Shown one piece after another: positions 8,478 through 18,094 of a stretch of DNA of 64,000 bases. Every line of letters starts with the position of its first letter. Within the stretch, counting starts at the first letter, position 1. The stretch is from NCBI GenBank assembly GCA_934408585.1, contig CAKRVA010000006.1:47777-111776 (forward strand), in the 5' to 3' direction. The notes beneath the pieces are model-generated. The model was not told the DNA's origin and searched no databases. It saw nothing but the letters and a program-made list of their open reading frames with translations. The DNA is from an uncultured Lachnospiraceae bacterium. Its GTDB lineage: Bacteria > Bacillota > Clostridia > Lachnospirales > Lachnospiraceae. The position numbers were made by a program, and so were the translations under genes.

Positions 8478-9695
8478 ATGCGAAATGTGTATACGGTGGG
8501 ACAGGTAAATTCATATATCAGGCATATGTTTCAGGAAGATTTTCTGTTGCAGGATATCTGTATGAAAGGAGAAATCAGCAACTGTAAATATCATACTTCC
8601 GGACACATTTATTTTACACTGAAGGATTCGAAAGGAACGATTTCCTGCATTATGTTTGCAGGAAACCGTTCCGGTCTTTCTTTTCGGATGACCGAAGGAA
8701 TGCAGGTTCTTGTTACCGGGAATATTGATGTATATGAGCGTGACGGAAAATATCAGATTTATGCCAGAAAAATTGAGCTGGATGGCGAAGGTGCATTGTA
8801 CGAAAAATTTCAGAAGCTGAAACAGGAGCTTTTGGAAAGAGGAATGTTTGCCCCGGAGTATAAGAAACCGATTCCCAGATATATCCGGACACTCGGAGTG
8901 GTGACGGCACCAACAGGAGCAGCCGTAAGAGACATCATAAATATTACACAACGGAGAAATCCATACGTACAGGTGATTCTGTATCCGGCTATTGTACAGG
9001 GGGATGCTGCAGCAGACAGTATTGTCCGTGGAATACAGCTTCTTGAACAAAAGAAGGTGGATGTTATGATTGTCGGAAGAGGCGGTGGTTCCATAGAAGA
9101 TTTATGGGCATTTAATGAAGAAAAAGTGGCGCAGGCGGTTTTTGACTGTAATGTACCGATTATTTCCGCAGTCGGACATGAAACAGATACCACCATGATA
9201 GACTTTGTATCGGATTTGCGTGCACCTACACCGTCAGCAGCCGCAGAACTGGCGGTTTTTGATTATCGTATGATGTGTCAGTATAAAGAGGAGCTTCGTA
9301 CACGTCTGCAGAAGCGGATGGAGCATCGTCTTGCATTGGAAAAAGCCGGATTACAAAGACTTGCGGCATTATTAAAAAGCAATAGTCCCTTGGGAAAAAT
9401 CCGGGAGAAAAAAACATACGCGATACAATTGGAAGAACATCTGCAGACTGCGATGCAGGGACAACTTCAAAGAAAACGTCATCAACTGGCAATTCTGATT
9501 GAGCGATTAAAAGGATTATCGCCACTTGATAAACTGAACCAGGGATATTCTTATGTATCCGATTCAAATGGGAAAACCGTTACCGACGTGGAAAGTGTTG
9601 CACTTGATGACGGTGTACAGATTTATGTGAAAAACGGACGAATAGACGCAACGGTTACGGGAATAAGCAGACGTTTATTTGATATGGAGGAGTAA
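8478..9695 (+). CDS. xseA: Exodeoxyribonuclease VII large subunit
   Basis: A 405-residue subunit of the single-strand DNA exonuclease ExoVII. It has an N-terminal OB fold (about 1-95, with GEISNCKYHTSGHIYFTLKD), then the catalytic region with GVVTAPTGAAVRDI, VGRGGGSIEDLWAFNEE and SAVGHETDTTMIDFVSDLRAPTPSAAAE, and a coiled-coil-rich C-terminus that holds XseB. The gene directly precedes xseB with one base between stop and next ATG. Confidence 0.96.
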   Translation: MRNVYTVGQVNSYIRHMFQEDFLLQDICMKGEISNCKYHTSGHIYFTLKDSKGTISCIMFAGNRSGLSFRMTEGMQVLVTGNIDVYERDGKYQIYARKIELDGEGALYEKFQKLKQELLERGMFAPEYKKPIPRYIRTLGVVTAPTGAAVRDIINITQRRNPYVQVILYPAIVQGDAAADSIVRGIQLLEQKKVDVMIVGRGGGSIEDLWAFNEEKVAQAVFDCNVPIISAVGHETDTTMIDFVSDLRAPTPSAAAELAVFDYRMMCQYKEELRTRLQKRMEHRLALEKAGLQRLAALLKSNSPLGKIREKKTYAIQLEEHLQTAMQGQLQRKRHQLAILIERLKGLSPLDKLNQGYSYVSDSNGKTVTDVESVALDDGVQIYVKNGRIDATVTGISRRLFDMEE

Positions 9696-9696
9696 C

Positions 9697-9915
9697 ATGG
9701 AACAGGCAAAAAAAGAGTCTATCCAGTTGGAGACTGCTTTTGAACAGCTGGAAAATATTGTGGAACAGTTGGAGCAGGATAGTATTTCGCTGGAAGAATC
9801 CTTTCAGATATACAAACAGGGAATGGAACTGTTAAAGAAGTGTAACGAAGCAATTGAGCATGTGGAAAAACAGGTTCTTGTGTTACAGGAGGATGGAGAA
9901 ACGCATGAATTTTAG
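9697..9915 (+). CDS. xseB: Exodeoxyribonuclease VII small subunit
   Basis: A 72-residue helical hairpin with the family pattern FEQLENIVEQLEQDSISLEESFQ followed by YKQGMELLKKCNEAIEHVEKQV. The ATG at 9697 follows GGAGGAG, which lies in the last codons of xseA, and gives the normal length; a more upstream start would add residues inside xseA. It overlaps ispA by 11 bases. Confidence 0.95.
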   Translation: MEQAKKESIQLETAFEQLENIVEQLEQDSISLEESFQIYKQGMELLKKCNEAIEHVEKQVLVLQEDGETHEF

Positions 9916-10828
9916 TGAAGAATTACAGAAAAAAATAAAAGGTGTGGAGGATATGCTTCCACAGTATCTTCCAAAAGAAGAAGGTTATGCAAAAACTGTA
10001 AAGGAAGCTATGAATTACAGCATTATGGCAGGAGGAAAAAGACTCCGCCCAATTTTGATGAAGGAATGCTATGAGCTTTTTGGCGGTCATGGAACAGAAA
10101 TTGAACCATTCATGGCAGCAATTGAAATGATACATAATTATTCCCTGGTACATGATGACCTTCCGGCGATGGATAATGATGAGTACCGAAGAGGGAAAAA
10201 AACAACATGGAATGTTTATGGAGAATGTATGGCAATCCTTGCCGGGGATGCACTTTTAAATCTTGCATTTGAAACAGCCTCTAAAACATTTACCATGATA
10301 GAGGAAAAGGATATTCCGGAACCGGAGAAATGCAAGGTCATTTTGCAGGCATCTAAGGCAATGAAGGTTTTGGGAGAAAAAGCCGGTATCTTTGGTATGA
10401 TTGGTGGACAAACCGCAGACATTGAAGCTGAACAGGCATCGGAAATAACCGAAGATTTATTGCTTTTTATCCATGAACATAAGACCGCGGCGTTGATGCA
10501 GGCGGCAATGATGATTGGCGCAATCCTGGCAGGAGCACAGGAAGAGGATGTCCGCCGGATTGAAAAAGCAGCATATAACATTGGCATTGCATTCCAGATT
10601 CAGGATGACATTCTGGATATTACAAGTACAGCAGAAGTATTAGGAAAACCAATTGGCAGTGATGCCAAGAATCATAAACTTACCTATGTATCTTTACACG
10701 GACTGGAAGAGTCGAAGCAACAGGTAGAGCAGTTATCCCGGGAAGCGGTAGAGATATTACGTTCCTTTGAGGGAAAGGATGAATTTTTGCTTTGGCTGGT
10801 AGAACAGCTAATTCGTAGAGAAAAGTAG
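9905..10828 (+). CDS. ispA: Polyprenyl (farnesyl/geranyl) diphosphate synthase
   Basis: A 307-residue trans-isoprenyl diphosphate synthase. The first Asp-rich motif is HDDLPAMDND, the second QDDILD, and GGKRLRP and the GQTADIEAE region are typical of short-chain (C15) synthases. It extends isopentenyl diphosphate for undecaprenyl and quinone or other lipid precursors. The start at 9905 overlaps the xseB end and yields MNFSEELQKKI; a start 51 bases upstream would read deep into xseB. dxs follows after eight bases, so two isoprenoid genes are adjacent. Confidence 0.95.
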   Translation: MNFSEELQKKIKGVEDMLPQYLPKEEGYAKTVKEAMNYSIMAGGKRLRPILMKECYELFGGHGTEIEPFMAAIEMIHNYSLVHDDLPAMDNDEYRRGKKTTWNVYGECMAILAGDALLNLAFETASKTFTMIEEKDIPEPEKCKVILQASKAMKVLGEKAGIFGMIGGQTADIEAEQASEITEDLLLFIHEHKTAALMQAAMMIGAILAGAQEEDVRRIEKAAYNIGIAFQIQDDILDITSTAEVLGKPIGSDAKNHKLTYVSLHGLEESKQQVEQLSREAVEILRSFEGKDEFLLWLVEQLIRREK

Positions 10829-10836
10829 GGATTGCA

Positions 10837-12705
10837 ATGATACTTGAACAAATAAAAGGTGCAAATGACATTAAAAATGTTTCTCCTGCAGAGTATGAGC
10901 AGCTTGCAGCAGAAATTCGTGAATTTTTAATTCAGAAAATATCTAAAACAGGTGGACATCTTGCTTCTAATCTGGGAGCCGTAGAACTGACGATGGCATT
11001 ACATTTGTTTTTGAATTTTCCGGAAGATAAAATTGTCTGGGATGTAGGACATCAGTCTTATACGCATAAGCTTCTCACCGGAAGACAGGACGGCTTTGAC
11101 CAGCTTCGTAAGTTTGGTGGAATGAGTGGATTTCCAAAGACAAAGGAAAGTGAGTGCGACTGTTTTAATACGGGACACAGCTCAACATCCATTTCCGCAG
11201 GACTTGGACTTGCTAAGGCGCGGGATATCAAAGGGGAAACAAACACGATTGTTTCCGTGATTGGAGATGGTTCACTTACCGGCGGTATGGCGTATGAGGC
11301 ATTAAATAATGCAGCAAAGCTGGAAACGAATTTTATCATTGTTTTAAATGACAATAACATGTCCATTTCCGAAAACGTGGGTGGTATGTCAAAATATCTG
11401 AATAACGTCCGTACGGCTGATGTATATCTTGATATTAAAGAGGGCGTTTACAATACCCTTATGGATATGAAGATTGGTAATAAAGTAGTAGGCGGTATCC
11501 GCAGGGCGAAAAGCAGCTTCAAGCAGCTGGTAGTTCCCGGGATGCTTTTTGAAGATATGGGAATTACGTATTTGGGACCGGTGGACGGTCATGATGTAAA
11601 TGCCATGTTACGTACGTTCCAGGAAGCCAAGCGTATCCGTAAGGCAGTTCTGGTGCATGTAATTACTGAAAAGGGAAAAGGATTTGCACCGGCGGAGCGT
11701 CATCCGGCAAGATTTCACGGGGCGGAACCATTTGATATCGAGACAGGTCTGCCAAGCAAACCACGTACCACGGCAAATTATACCGATATTTTTTCTACAG
11801 TTATGCTGAAGCTTGCAGCAAGGGATGAAAAAGTAGTTGCTATTACAGCAGCAATGCCGGACGGAACCGGATTGAAGCGTTTTCGTAATGTATATCCGGA
11901 ACGTTTTTTTGATGTGGGCATTGCGGAAGAACATGCCGTAACATTTGCGGCAGGATTGGCGGCAGGCGGTTTAAAGCCGGTAGTTGCAATTTATTCTTCG
12001 TTTTTACAAAGAGCATACGACCAGATTTTACATGATGTGTGTTTGCAGAATCTGCCTGTGGTTTTTGCGATTGACCGGGCAGGACTTGTGGGAAGCGATG
12101 GAGAAACCCATCAGGGAATTTTTGATTTATCTTATTTATCCTCTATCCCCAATATGCATATTATGGCGCCAAAAAATAAATGGGAGCTTTCGGATATGAT
12201 GAAATATGCAATTTCCATGAATGCCCCCGTAGCAATCCGTTATCCCCGTGGGGAAGCATATGCAGGGTTGCATGAATTCCGTGCACCGGTGGAGCTCGGA
12301 AAGGCGGAGCTGATTTATGCAGAAGGCGATGTCTGTCTTATGGCACTTGGAAGTATGGTGATTACGGCAGAGCAGGTAAGGGAAAAGCTAAAAGAATATA
12401 ACATAAAATGCAGCATCATCAATGCACGTTTTGCCAAACCGATTGATGAGCGTGCGGTTGAATGGGCAGTAAAAAATCATGACCTCATTGTGACGATGGA
12501 AGAAAATGTATCATGTGGCGGTTATGGTGAGAAGGTCCGGGATTATATGGATACCCAGGAACTTCATGGAGAACAGCTTCTGATTGCACTGCCGGATGAT
12601 TATGTCGAGCATGGAAATGTGGATATTTTGAAACATGAAGTAGGAATTGATGCAGATTCCATTGTTGAAAAAATCCGGAAACGATTGGTGGAACTTCAAA
12701 AATAG
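10837..12705 (+). CDS. dxs: 1-deoxy-D-xylulose-5-phosphate synthase
   Basis: A 622-residue thiamine diphosphate enzyme that makes deoxyxylulose 5-phosphate from pyruvate and glyceraldehyde 3-phosphate, the entry to the MEP isoprenoid pathway. Visible are SNLGAVELT, VWDVGHQSYTHKLLTGR, the cofactor motif GDGSLTGGMAYEALNNA, the catalytic-Glu region IAEEHAVTFAAGLAAGG, and DRAGLVGSDGETHQG. Length is normal. It follows ispA and precedes tlyA, an order common in Firmicutes. Confidence 0.97.
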   Translation: MILEQIKGANDIKNVSPAEYEQLAAEIREFLIQKISKTGGHLASNLGAVELTMALHLFLNFPEDKIVWDVGHQSYTHKLLTGRQDGFDQLRKFGGMSGFPKTKESECDCFNTGHSSTSISAGLGLAKARDIKGETNTIVSVIGDGSLTGGMAYEALNNAAKLETNFIIVLNDNNMSISENVGGMSKYLNNVRTADVYLDIKEGVYNTLMDMKIGNKVVGGIRRAKSSFKQLVVPGMLFEDMGITYLGPVDGHDVNAMLRTFQEAKRIRKAVLVHVITEKGKGFAPAERHPARFHGAEPFDIETGLPSKPRTTANYTDIFSTVMLKLAARDEKVVAITAAMPDGTGLKRFRNVYPERFFDVGIAEEHAVTFAAGLAAGGLKPVVAIYSSFLQRAYDQILHDVCLQNLPVVFAIDRAGLVGSDGETHQGIFDLSYLSSIPNMHIMAPKNKWELSDMMKYAISMNAPVAIRYPRGEAYAGLHEFRAPVELGKAELIYAEGDVCLMALGSMVITAEQVREKLKEYNIKCSIINARFAKPIDERAVEWAVKNHDLIVTMEENVSCGGYGEKVRDYMDTQELHGEQLLIALPDDYVEHGNVDILKHEVGIDADSIVEKIRKRLVELQK

Positions 12706-12719
12706 CAGATGGAGATATC

Positions 12720-13535
12720 ATGAAAGAACGATTGGATGTTCTGCTTGTAAAAAGAGGTCTTGCAACTTCCAGAGAGAAAGCAAAGGCAATTATCATGGCA
12801 GGACAGGTTTATGTAAATGAACAAAAAGAAGACAAAGCCGGTTCCGTTTTTGAAGAGGATAAGGCGCAAATCGAGATCAAAGGGAATACATTGCGCTATG
12901 TCAGTCGTGGTGGATTGAAACTGGAAAAAGCAATGGCGGAATTTCCGATTCAGTTACAGGATAAGGTCTGTATGGATATTGGGGCTTCTACGGGCGGCTT
13001 TACGGATTGTATGCTGCAGAATGGAGCAGCAAAAGTTTATTCTGTGGATGTCGGTTATGGTCAGCTCGATTGGAAACTCCGGAATGATGAGCGGGTAGTC
13101 TGTATGGAAAAGACAAATTTTCGCTATATGAAACCGGAAGACATCGGCGAGCCGCTTGACTTTGCATCCGTGGATGTTTCTTTTATTTCTCTGACAAAAA
13201 TCCTGACACCGGCATATGCAATGTTGAAGGAGCAGGCAGAAATGGTCTGTCTGATAAAGCCTCAGTTTGAAGCAGGCAGGGAAAAGGTTGGAAAGAAAGG
13301 TGTCGTACGGGAGCCGGCGGTACATGAAGAAGTTATTCAGAAAATTGTTCATCATGCCGCAGAGGTTGGTTTCCACGTGCTTGATTTGTCATATTCTCCG
13401 ATTAAAGGACCGGAGGGAAATATAGAATATTTACTTTATATACGAAAAGAAAATGCGCAGGATATGCTGGAAAGTGTAGAACGTAAAATTTCACAGGTGG
13501 TAGAAACGGCACATCACAGTCTGGAGAAGGCATGA
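12720..13535 (+). CDS. tlyA: TlyA family rRNA (cytidine-2'-O)-methyltransferase
   Basis: A 271-residue protein with an N-terminal S4 RNA-binding domain (ERLDVLLVKRGLATSREKAKA) and an FtsJ-like methyltransferase domain with the SAM motif DIGASTGGFTDCMLQNGA, DVGYGQLDWKLRND and the LIKPQFEAGREKVGKKGVVRE segment. TlyA methylates 16S and 23S rRNA and affects capreomycin susceptibility in other bacteria; the role here is inferred from the family. It overlaps nadK by four bases. Confidence 0.94.
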   Translation: MKERLDVLLVKRGLATSREKAKAIIMAGQVYVNEQKEDKAGSVFEEDKAQIEIKGNTLRYVSRGGLKLEKAMAEFPIQLQDKVCMDIGASTGGFTDCMLQNGAAKVYSVDVGYGQLDWKLRNDERVVCMEKTNFRYMKPEDIGEPLDFASVDVSFISLTKILTPAYAMLKEQAEMVCLIKPQFEAGREKVGKKGVVREPAVHEEVIQKIVHHAAEVGFHVLDLSYSPIKGPEGNIEYLLYIRKENAQDMLESVERKISQVVETAHHSLEKA

Positions 13536-14386
13536 AACATTTTTTGATTATTACAAATCGTAATAAAGATAAAGAATTGCAAACTGCAAAATGGATACGT
13601 GATTATTTAAAGGAGCACGGGGCAGAGGGGATTATTGATGAAGGCTCCAAAACCGAAGGAGAAGGATACACGGATGAATCACTTGTACCAAAAGATACCG
13701 AATGTGTAATTGTCCTTGGTGGTGATGGAACGCTGTTACAGGCAGCAATTGATTTGATTGATACCGAAATTCCATTTATGGGAATTAATCTTGGAACACT
13801 CGGGTTTCTGGCAGAGGTCAACAAAACCGGAATTCAGGAAGCACTGGATGGGCTTCTGGCAGGAAACTATGGAATCGAAAACCGGATGATGCTGCTTGGA
13901 AAATGTATTCAGGAGGGAACGGTAACCGACAGCTCCCATGCACTGAATGATATTGTCATTACGAGAAAAGCTTCCATGCAGATTATACATTTTAATCTGT
14001 ATGTAAACGGTCAGTTACTGCACCGATATAATGCAGATGGAATTATTGCAGCAACGCCGACAGGTTCTACCGGTTACAGTTTGTCTGCCGGAGGTCCTAT
14101 TGTGAATCCTGTCGCAAACTTAATTGTAGTTACACCAATCTGTTCCCATTCGATGCAGAATCGAAGTATTATTTTTTCGGCAGAAGATAAAATTACAATT
14201 GAAATCGAGGCAAACCGTGAAGGAAAAACACAGGAAGTGGAAGCAATTTTTGACGGAAGCCATAAGGTTTCGCTTCGCACCGGTGATTATGTGGAAATAT
14301 CCTGTTCCGAGAAGACCACAGGAATTATCAAGCTTCGGAAAGAAAGCTTTTTGGAAATTCTGAATAAGAAGCTTGGAGAATCATAG
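13532..14386 (+). CDS. nadK: NAD kinase
   Basis: A 284-residue NAD kinase making NADP+. It shows the GGDGTLLQAA motif, NLGTLGFLAEV, and the substrate-binding ATPTGSTGYSLSAGGPIV. It lies in the conserved tlyA-nadK-argR-recN order, overlapping tlyA by four bases and ending 14 bases before argR. Confidence 0.96.
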   Translation: MKHFLIITNRNKDKELQTAKWIRDYLKEHGAEGIIDEGSKTEGEGYTDESLVPKDTECVIVLGGDGTLLQAAIDLIDTEIPFMGINLGTLGFLAEVNKTGIQEALDGLLAGNYGIENRMMLLGKCIQEGTVTDSSHALNDIVITRKASMQIIHFNLYVNGQLLHRYNADGIIAATPTGSTGYSLSAGGPIVNPVANLIVVTPICSHSMQNRSIIFSAEDKITIEIEANREGKTQEVEAIFDGSHKVSLRTGDYVEISCSEKTTGIIKLRKESFLEILNKKLGES

Positions 14387-14400
14387 GAAGGTACAATTCG

Positions 14401-14856
14401 ATGAAAAAAAACAGACATGAGAAAATGAAAGAGCTCGTAGAACAGTTTGAAATTGAAACGCAGGAGGAACTGGCTGAGAAGCTGAAGGAAGCCGGATTTC
14501 AGGTGACACAGGCGACCGTTTCCAGAGATATCCGTGAATTGAAGCTTACGAAAGTACCAACTATGAGCGGAAAGCAGAAATATGCCATATTAGTTCACAG
14601 TGACCACTATTTGAGTGATAAATATATGCGTGTACTGAAAGATGGTTTTGTTTCGATGGATGTTGCACAGAATATTCTTGTGGTAAAAACAGTTTCCGGA
14701 ATGGCAATGGCAGTAGCAGCTGCTATTGATGCAATGAAGCTGAAAGAAATCGTAGGCTCGATTGCAGGCGATGATACAATTATGATGGCACTGCGGAGTG
14801 AAAAAGCTGCCATTGAGACGATGGAAAATATTAAAAATATAATGGAAGAATCATAG
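14401..14856 (+). CDS. argR: Arginine repressor ArgR
   Basis: A 151-residue ArgR/AhrC-type regulator with an N-terminal winged helix (QEELAEKLKEAGFQVTQATVSRDIRELKL) and a C-terminal arginine-binding hexamerisation domain containing SGMAMAVAAAID and EIVGSIAGDDTIMM. It represses arginine biosynthesis and may activate catabolism when arginine is bound. No arginine genes are in the window; the position next to recN is typical for Gram-positives. Confidence 0.96.
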   Translation: MKKNRHEKMKELVEQFEIETQEELAEKLKEAGFQVTQATVSRDIRELKLTKVPTMSGKQKYAILVHSDHYLSDKYMRVLKDGFVSMDVAQNILVVKTVSGMAMAVAAAIDAMKLKEIVGSIAGDDTIMMALRSEKAAIETMENIKNIMEES

Positions 14857-14900
14857 ACCTACTATGCGCTTTGAGAGAAGGAGCATAAGGAGGAAAAGAA

Positions 14901-16589
14901 ATGCTTGAAAATTTACACGTAAAAAATCTCGCATTGATTGAGGAACAGGAGGTTTCCTTTTCGGATGGGTTAAACATTCTGACCGGAGAAACAGGTGCAG
15001 GAAAATCGATTGTGCTTGGTTCGATTCAGTTGGCATTGGGTGCAAGAACGGATCGTGACATGATTCGAAGTGGTGCCGAATATGCACTAGTGGAATTGCT
15101 GTTTTCTCTGAACGAGGAACAGAAGCAGAGGATACAGGAACTGGATATTTCCGTAGAGGATGATAATCAGCTGCTGCTGCAACGAAAAATCATGCCGGGA
15201 AAAAGCATCTGCCGAATCAATGGGGAAACGGTTTCGGTTGGTCAGTTGAAGGAAATTTCTTCTTATCTTCTGGATATGTATGGACAACATGAACACCAGA
15301 CACTGCTGAAACCAATGTCTTATGGCAGAATGCTTGACCAATATGCCGGGAAAGAAATTTTGGAACAAAAGCAGATATTAAAAAAGCTTTTGAAAGAATA
15401 TTCGGATTTGCAGCAGGAAAGAGATTCCCAGACGCTTGATGAGGAAGCAAGAAAACGGGAAATCAGTCTGCTTACTTTTGAAATTCAGGAAATCGAGGCA
15501 GCTTCTCTCAAAGAGGGAGAAGATGAGCAGCTCGAAAAACAATACCGGAAATTGTCAAATGCCAGAAAGATGCAGGAGGCAGTTGCTACGGCATATGCAA
15601 TGACCGGATATGAAGAGAATGAAGCGGCAGGAACCGTTATCGGACGGGCACTGCGCGAAATAAAATCGGTACAACAGTTTGATGAAGAAGTGGATGTGCT
15701 GTGCGGACAACTTTTAGAAATTGATAGTCTTCTGAATGATTTTAACCGAGCACTTTCGGAATATCAGGATAGTCTTGAATATGAGGAAGAGGATTTTGTT
15801 CAGGTAGAAGAACGCCTGAACTTAGTTAATCATATGAAAAGCAAATATGGTAACTCCATAGCTGATATCCTGCATCTGTATGAGGAAAAACAGGAACAGT
15901 TGGAAAAATGGAATCATTCTGCCGAATATCTGGCTGCGTTGGAGCAGAAAATCGTGCAGAAAAAAGATGAAATTCTTGCTGTTTGTAAGGAAATCTCGAT
16001 GATTCGCAGAAAAACGGCGGAACCGTTGGAACAGAAACTGAAAGATGCATTGATTGAACTGAATTTTCTGGATGTTCAGTTTGCAATTACCATAGAATCA
16101 GAGGAAGAGCATTTTCAGGCGGATGGGTATGATAAAATCGACTTTTTGATTTCAACCAATCCGGGAGAAGAAATGCATTCCCTTTGGCAGGTAGCAAGTG
16201 GTGGTGAGCTTTCCAGGATTATGCTCGCGTTTAAGACCGTTTTTGCAGACAAAGAAGATACCGCCACGTTAATTTTCGATGAAATTGATACCGGAATCAG
16301 CGGAAAGACGGCATGGAAGGTATCTGAAAAATTAGGACGCCTGGCAAGAGAACGGCAAATTATCTGTATCACCCATCTGCCACAAATTGCAGCAATGGCA
16401 GATGAACATTTTTTGATTGAAAAAAATGTAAGAGAAAACAGAACAAGAACTGATATTGTACGTCTTAAGGAAGAAGACAGTATTCGGGAACTTTCCAGAT
16501 TGCTTGGCAGTGGTGATGTTACAGAGGCAACAAGACGAAATGCTGTCGAAATGAAAAAAACAGCCGAAACTGTCAAGAATTCCCTGTAA
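14901..16589 (+). CDS. recN: DNA repair protein RecN
   Basis: A 562-residue SMC-like ATPase acting early in double-strand-break repair. Walker A GETGAGKSIVLGSI near the N-terminus, a long coiled-coil middle, the signature LWQVASGGELSRIMLAFK and Walker B LIFDEIDTGISG near the C-terminus are all present. The ATG follows a strong AAGGAGG site. A stem-loop terminator lies 35 bases after the stop. Confidence 0.96.
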   Translation: MLENLHVKNLALIEEQEVSFSDGLNILTGETGAGKSIVLGSIQLALGARTDRDMIRSGAEYALVELLFSLNEEQKQRIQELDISVEDDNQLLLQRKIMPGKSICRINGETVSVGQLKEISSYLLDMYGQHEHQTLLKPMSYGRMLDQYAGKEILEQKQILKKLLKEYSDLQQERDSQTLDEEARKREISLLTFEIQEIEAASLKEGEDEQLEKQYRKLSNARKMQEAVATAYAMTGYEENEAAGTVIGRALREIKSVQQFDEEVDVLCGQLLEIDSLLNDFNRALSEYQDSLEYEEEDFVQVEERLNLVNHMKSKYGNSIADILHLYEEKQEQLEKWNHSAEYLAALEQKIVQKKDEILAVCKEISMIRRKTAEPLEQKLKDALIELNFLDVQFAITIESEEEHFQADGYDKIDFLISTNPGEEMHSLWQVASGGELSRIMLAFKTVFADKEDTATLIFDEIDTGISGKTAWKVSEKLGRLARERQIICITHLPQIAAMADEHFLIEKNVRENRTRTDIVRLKEEDSIRELSRLLGSGDVTEATRRNAVEMKKTAETVKNSL

Positions 16590-16623
16590 TGCATGTAGTA
16601 AAATCTGAAGAATGGAACATAAT

Positions 16624-16665
16624 AAGAAAGAACATTGTGGAAAACATGATGTTCTTTCTTTTTTT
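16624..16665 (+). terminator. Rho-independent terminator of recN
   Basis: A perfect 12-base inverted repeat (16624-16635 with 16649-16660, 13-base loop) runs into seven T residues (16659-16665). Its presence shows that the frame upstream of the TTG at 16706 is not the true beginning of spoIVB. Confidence 0.85.
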
Positions 16666-16705
16666 ATCAGGAGTTGGAACGTTTTGGAACAGGAGGTTAA
16701 TTCCC

Positions 16706-18007
16706 TTGGAGATTAGAGATGGTTCAAAAAAGGCAAAGTATCGGAAAATATTATTTTACGTATTACTATCGGGAATAATTGCAACTGCGGTTTCCGGATA
16801 TTTTTTTGTCTGGCGAAGTGTACCATCTACTATTATGCTGAAATCCGGAGTGGAACAACAGGTGAACCTCCATGTACCTGTTTCCGGAGAATTATACCGG
16901 GAAGTGATTGAGGTAAGTGGCAACACCGGAACTCCGATAAAACAGAAGGACCATAGTCTTTGGGTGGATTTCCAGCGACCGGTCACGATGATTGGCGGCC
17001 AGGTTGATAATTATACGATGAATCTGAAACTGTTTGGAGTGTTTCCTTTTAAGACTGTAAATGTACAGGTGATTAAGGATACGATGCTGCGTCCGGCAGG
17101 AATTCCAATTGGAATTTATGTAGAAACCGATGGAGTTCTGGTGGTTGGAATTGGAAGCTTTGAAGATGAACTCGGTCAGATACAGGAGCCGGGGAAAAAT
17201 ATCTTTCAACCCGGAGATTATATTTTAGAGATAAACGAACAGAGTATAGAGAGTAAAAAGGCATTGATTGACCGAATTGACCATTGCGAAGGGCAGCCAT
17301 TGGTATTTAAAGTAAGGCGTGGAGAAAATGAACTTGAGGTAAAGGCACAACCCAAAATGAACCAGAATGGAGAGTATAAGATGGGAATATGGGTTCGTGA
17401 TAATGCACAGGGGGTCGGCACAATGACCTATGTGGATGAACAGGGAAACTTTGGGGCTCTTGGACACGGAATCAATGATGTTGATACAAGCACGCTTATG
17501 ACTTTAGGAGACGGGAAGTTATACCATACCGAGATTATTGGTATTACAAGAGGGGGAAGCGGCAGACCCGGAGAATTGACCGGATATATTGAGTATGACG
17601 ATCGAAATATTATGGGAACAATCGAAGAAAACAATGTGCGCGGTATTTTTGGAAACTGCTCGGAAGAGATTCGAAGCGGAATAACAAGTGACTATATGGA
17701 AGTGGCATTAAAGCAGGATATTTGCATTGGACCGGCACAAATTATCAGTACCGTAGACGGAGAACGAAAATATTATGATGTAGAAATTGTGGATTTGAAT
17801 CTCCAAAATGATAATATCAATCGTGGAATTGTATTACAGGTTACGGATGAGGAACTGTTGGCAACAACAGGAGGCATTGTTCAGGGGATGAGTGGCAGTC
17901 CGATTATCCAGAATGGAAAGCTGGTCGGGGCAGTGACACATGTGCTTGTCAGGGACGCTTCCAAAGGATATGGGATTTTTATAGAAGAAATGCTGGAGCA
18001 TAATTAA
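16706..18007 (+). CDS. spoIVB: SpoIVB peptidase (sigma K checkpoint protease)
   Basis: The frame is open from 16589, but a TTG at 16706 with AGGAGG nine bases upstream is the likely start, giving 433 residues, close to the 426 of B. subtilis. A transmembrane segment (KILFYVLLSGIIATAVSGYFF) is followed by a PDZ domain and the S55 peptidase domain with GALGHGIND (His) and the catalytic-Ser motif VQGMSGSP. SpoIVB is made in the forespore, secreted into the intermembrane space and signals for pro-sigma K processing. It follows recN as in other endospore formers. Confidence 0.93.
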   Translation: MEIRDGSKKAKYRKILFYVLLSGIIATAVSGYFFVWRSVPSTIMLKSGVEQQVNLHVPVSGELYREVIEVSGNTGTPIKQKDHSLWVDFQRPVTMIGGQVDNYTMNLKLFGVFPFKTVNVQVIKDTMLRPAGIPIGIYVETDGVLVVGIGSFEDELGQIQEPGKNIFQPGDYILEINEQSIESKKALIDRIDHCEGQPLVFKVRRGENELEVKAQPKMNQNGEYKMGIWVRDNAQGVGTMTYVDEQGNFGALGHGINDVDTSTLMTLGDGKLYHTEIIGITRGGSGRPGELTGYIEYDDRNIMGTIEENNVRGIFGNCSEEIRSGITSDYMEVALKQDICIGPAQIISTVDGERKYYDVEIVDLNLQNDNINRGIVLQVTDEELLATTGGIVQGMSGSPIIQNGKLVGAVTHVLVRDASKGYGIFIEEMLEHN

Positions 18008-18038
18008 GAATCCTGCATAGACTATTTGGAAAATTAGC

Positions 18039-18094
18039 AAACCATTATTTTGATTGTTTTGTTGTAATAAAAAACAATCAAAATAATGGTTTTT
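18039..18094 (+). terminator. Long stem-loop terminator after spoIVB
   Basis: A perfect 22-base inverted repeat (18039-18060 with 18071-18092) with a 10-base loop is followed by a short T run. The stem is long and AT-rich, unusual for a simple terminator, but its position just after spoIVB fits. Because the stem is symmetrical it may also stop transcription from the right. Confidence 0.75.

Noticed and set aside
16589..16705. spoIVB starting at the ATG at 16589
   Set aside because: That reading would include the recN terminator and lacks a ribosome site; the TTG at 16706 with AGGAGG gives the family length.
18039..18092. Insertion-sequence end formed by the 22-base inverted repeat
   Set aside because: No transposase or second copy is nearby; a short T run and the place after spoIVB fit a terminator better.
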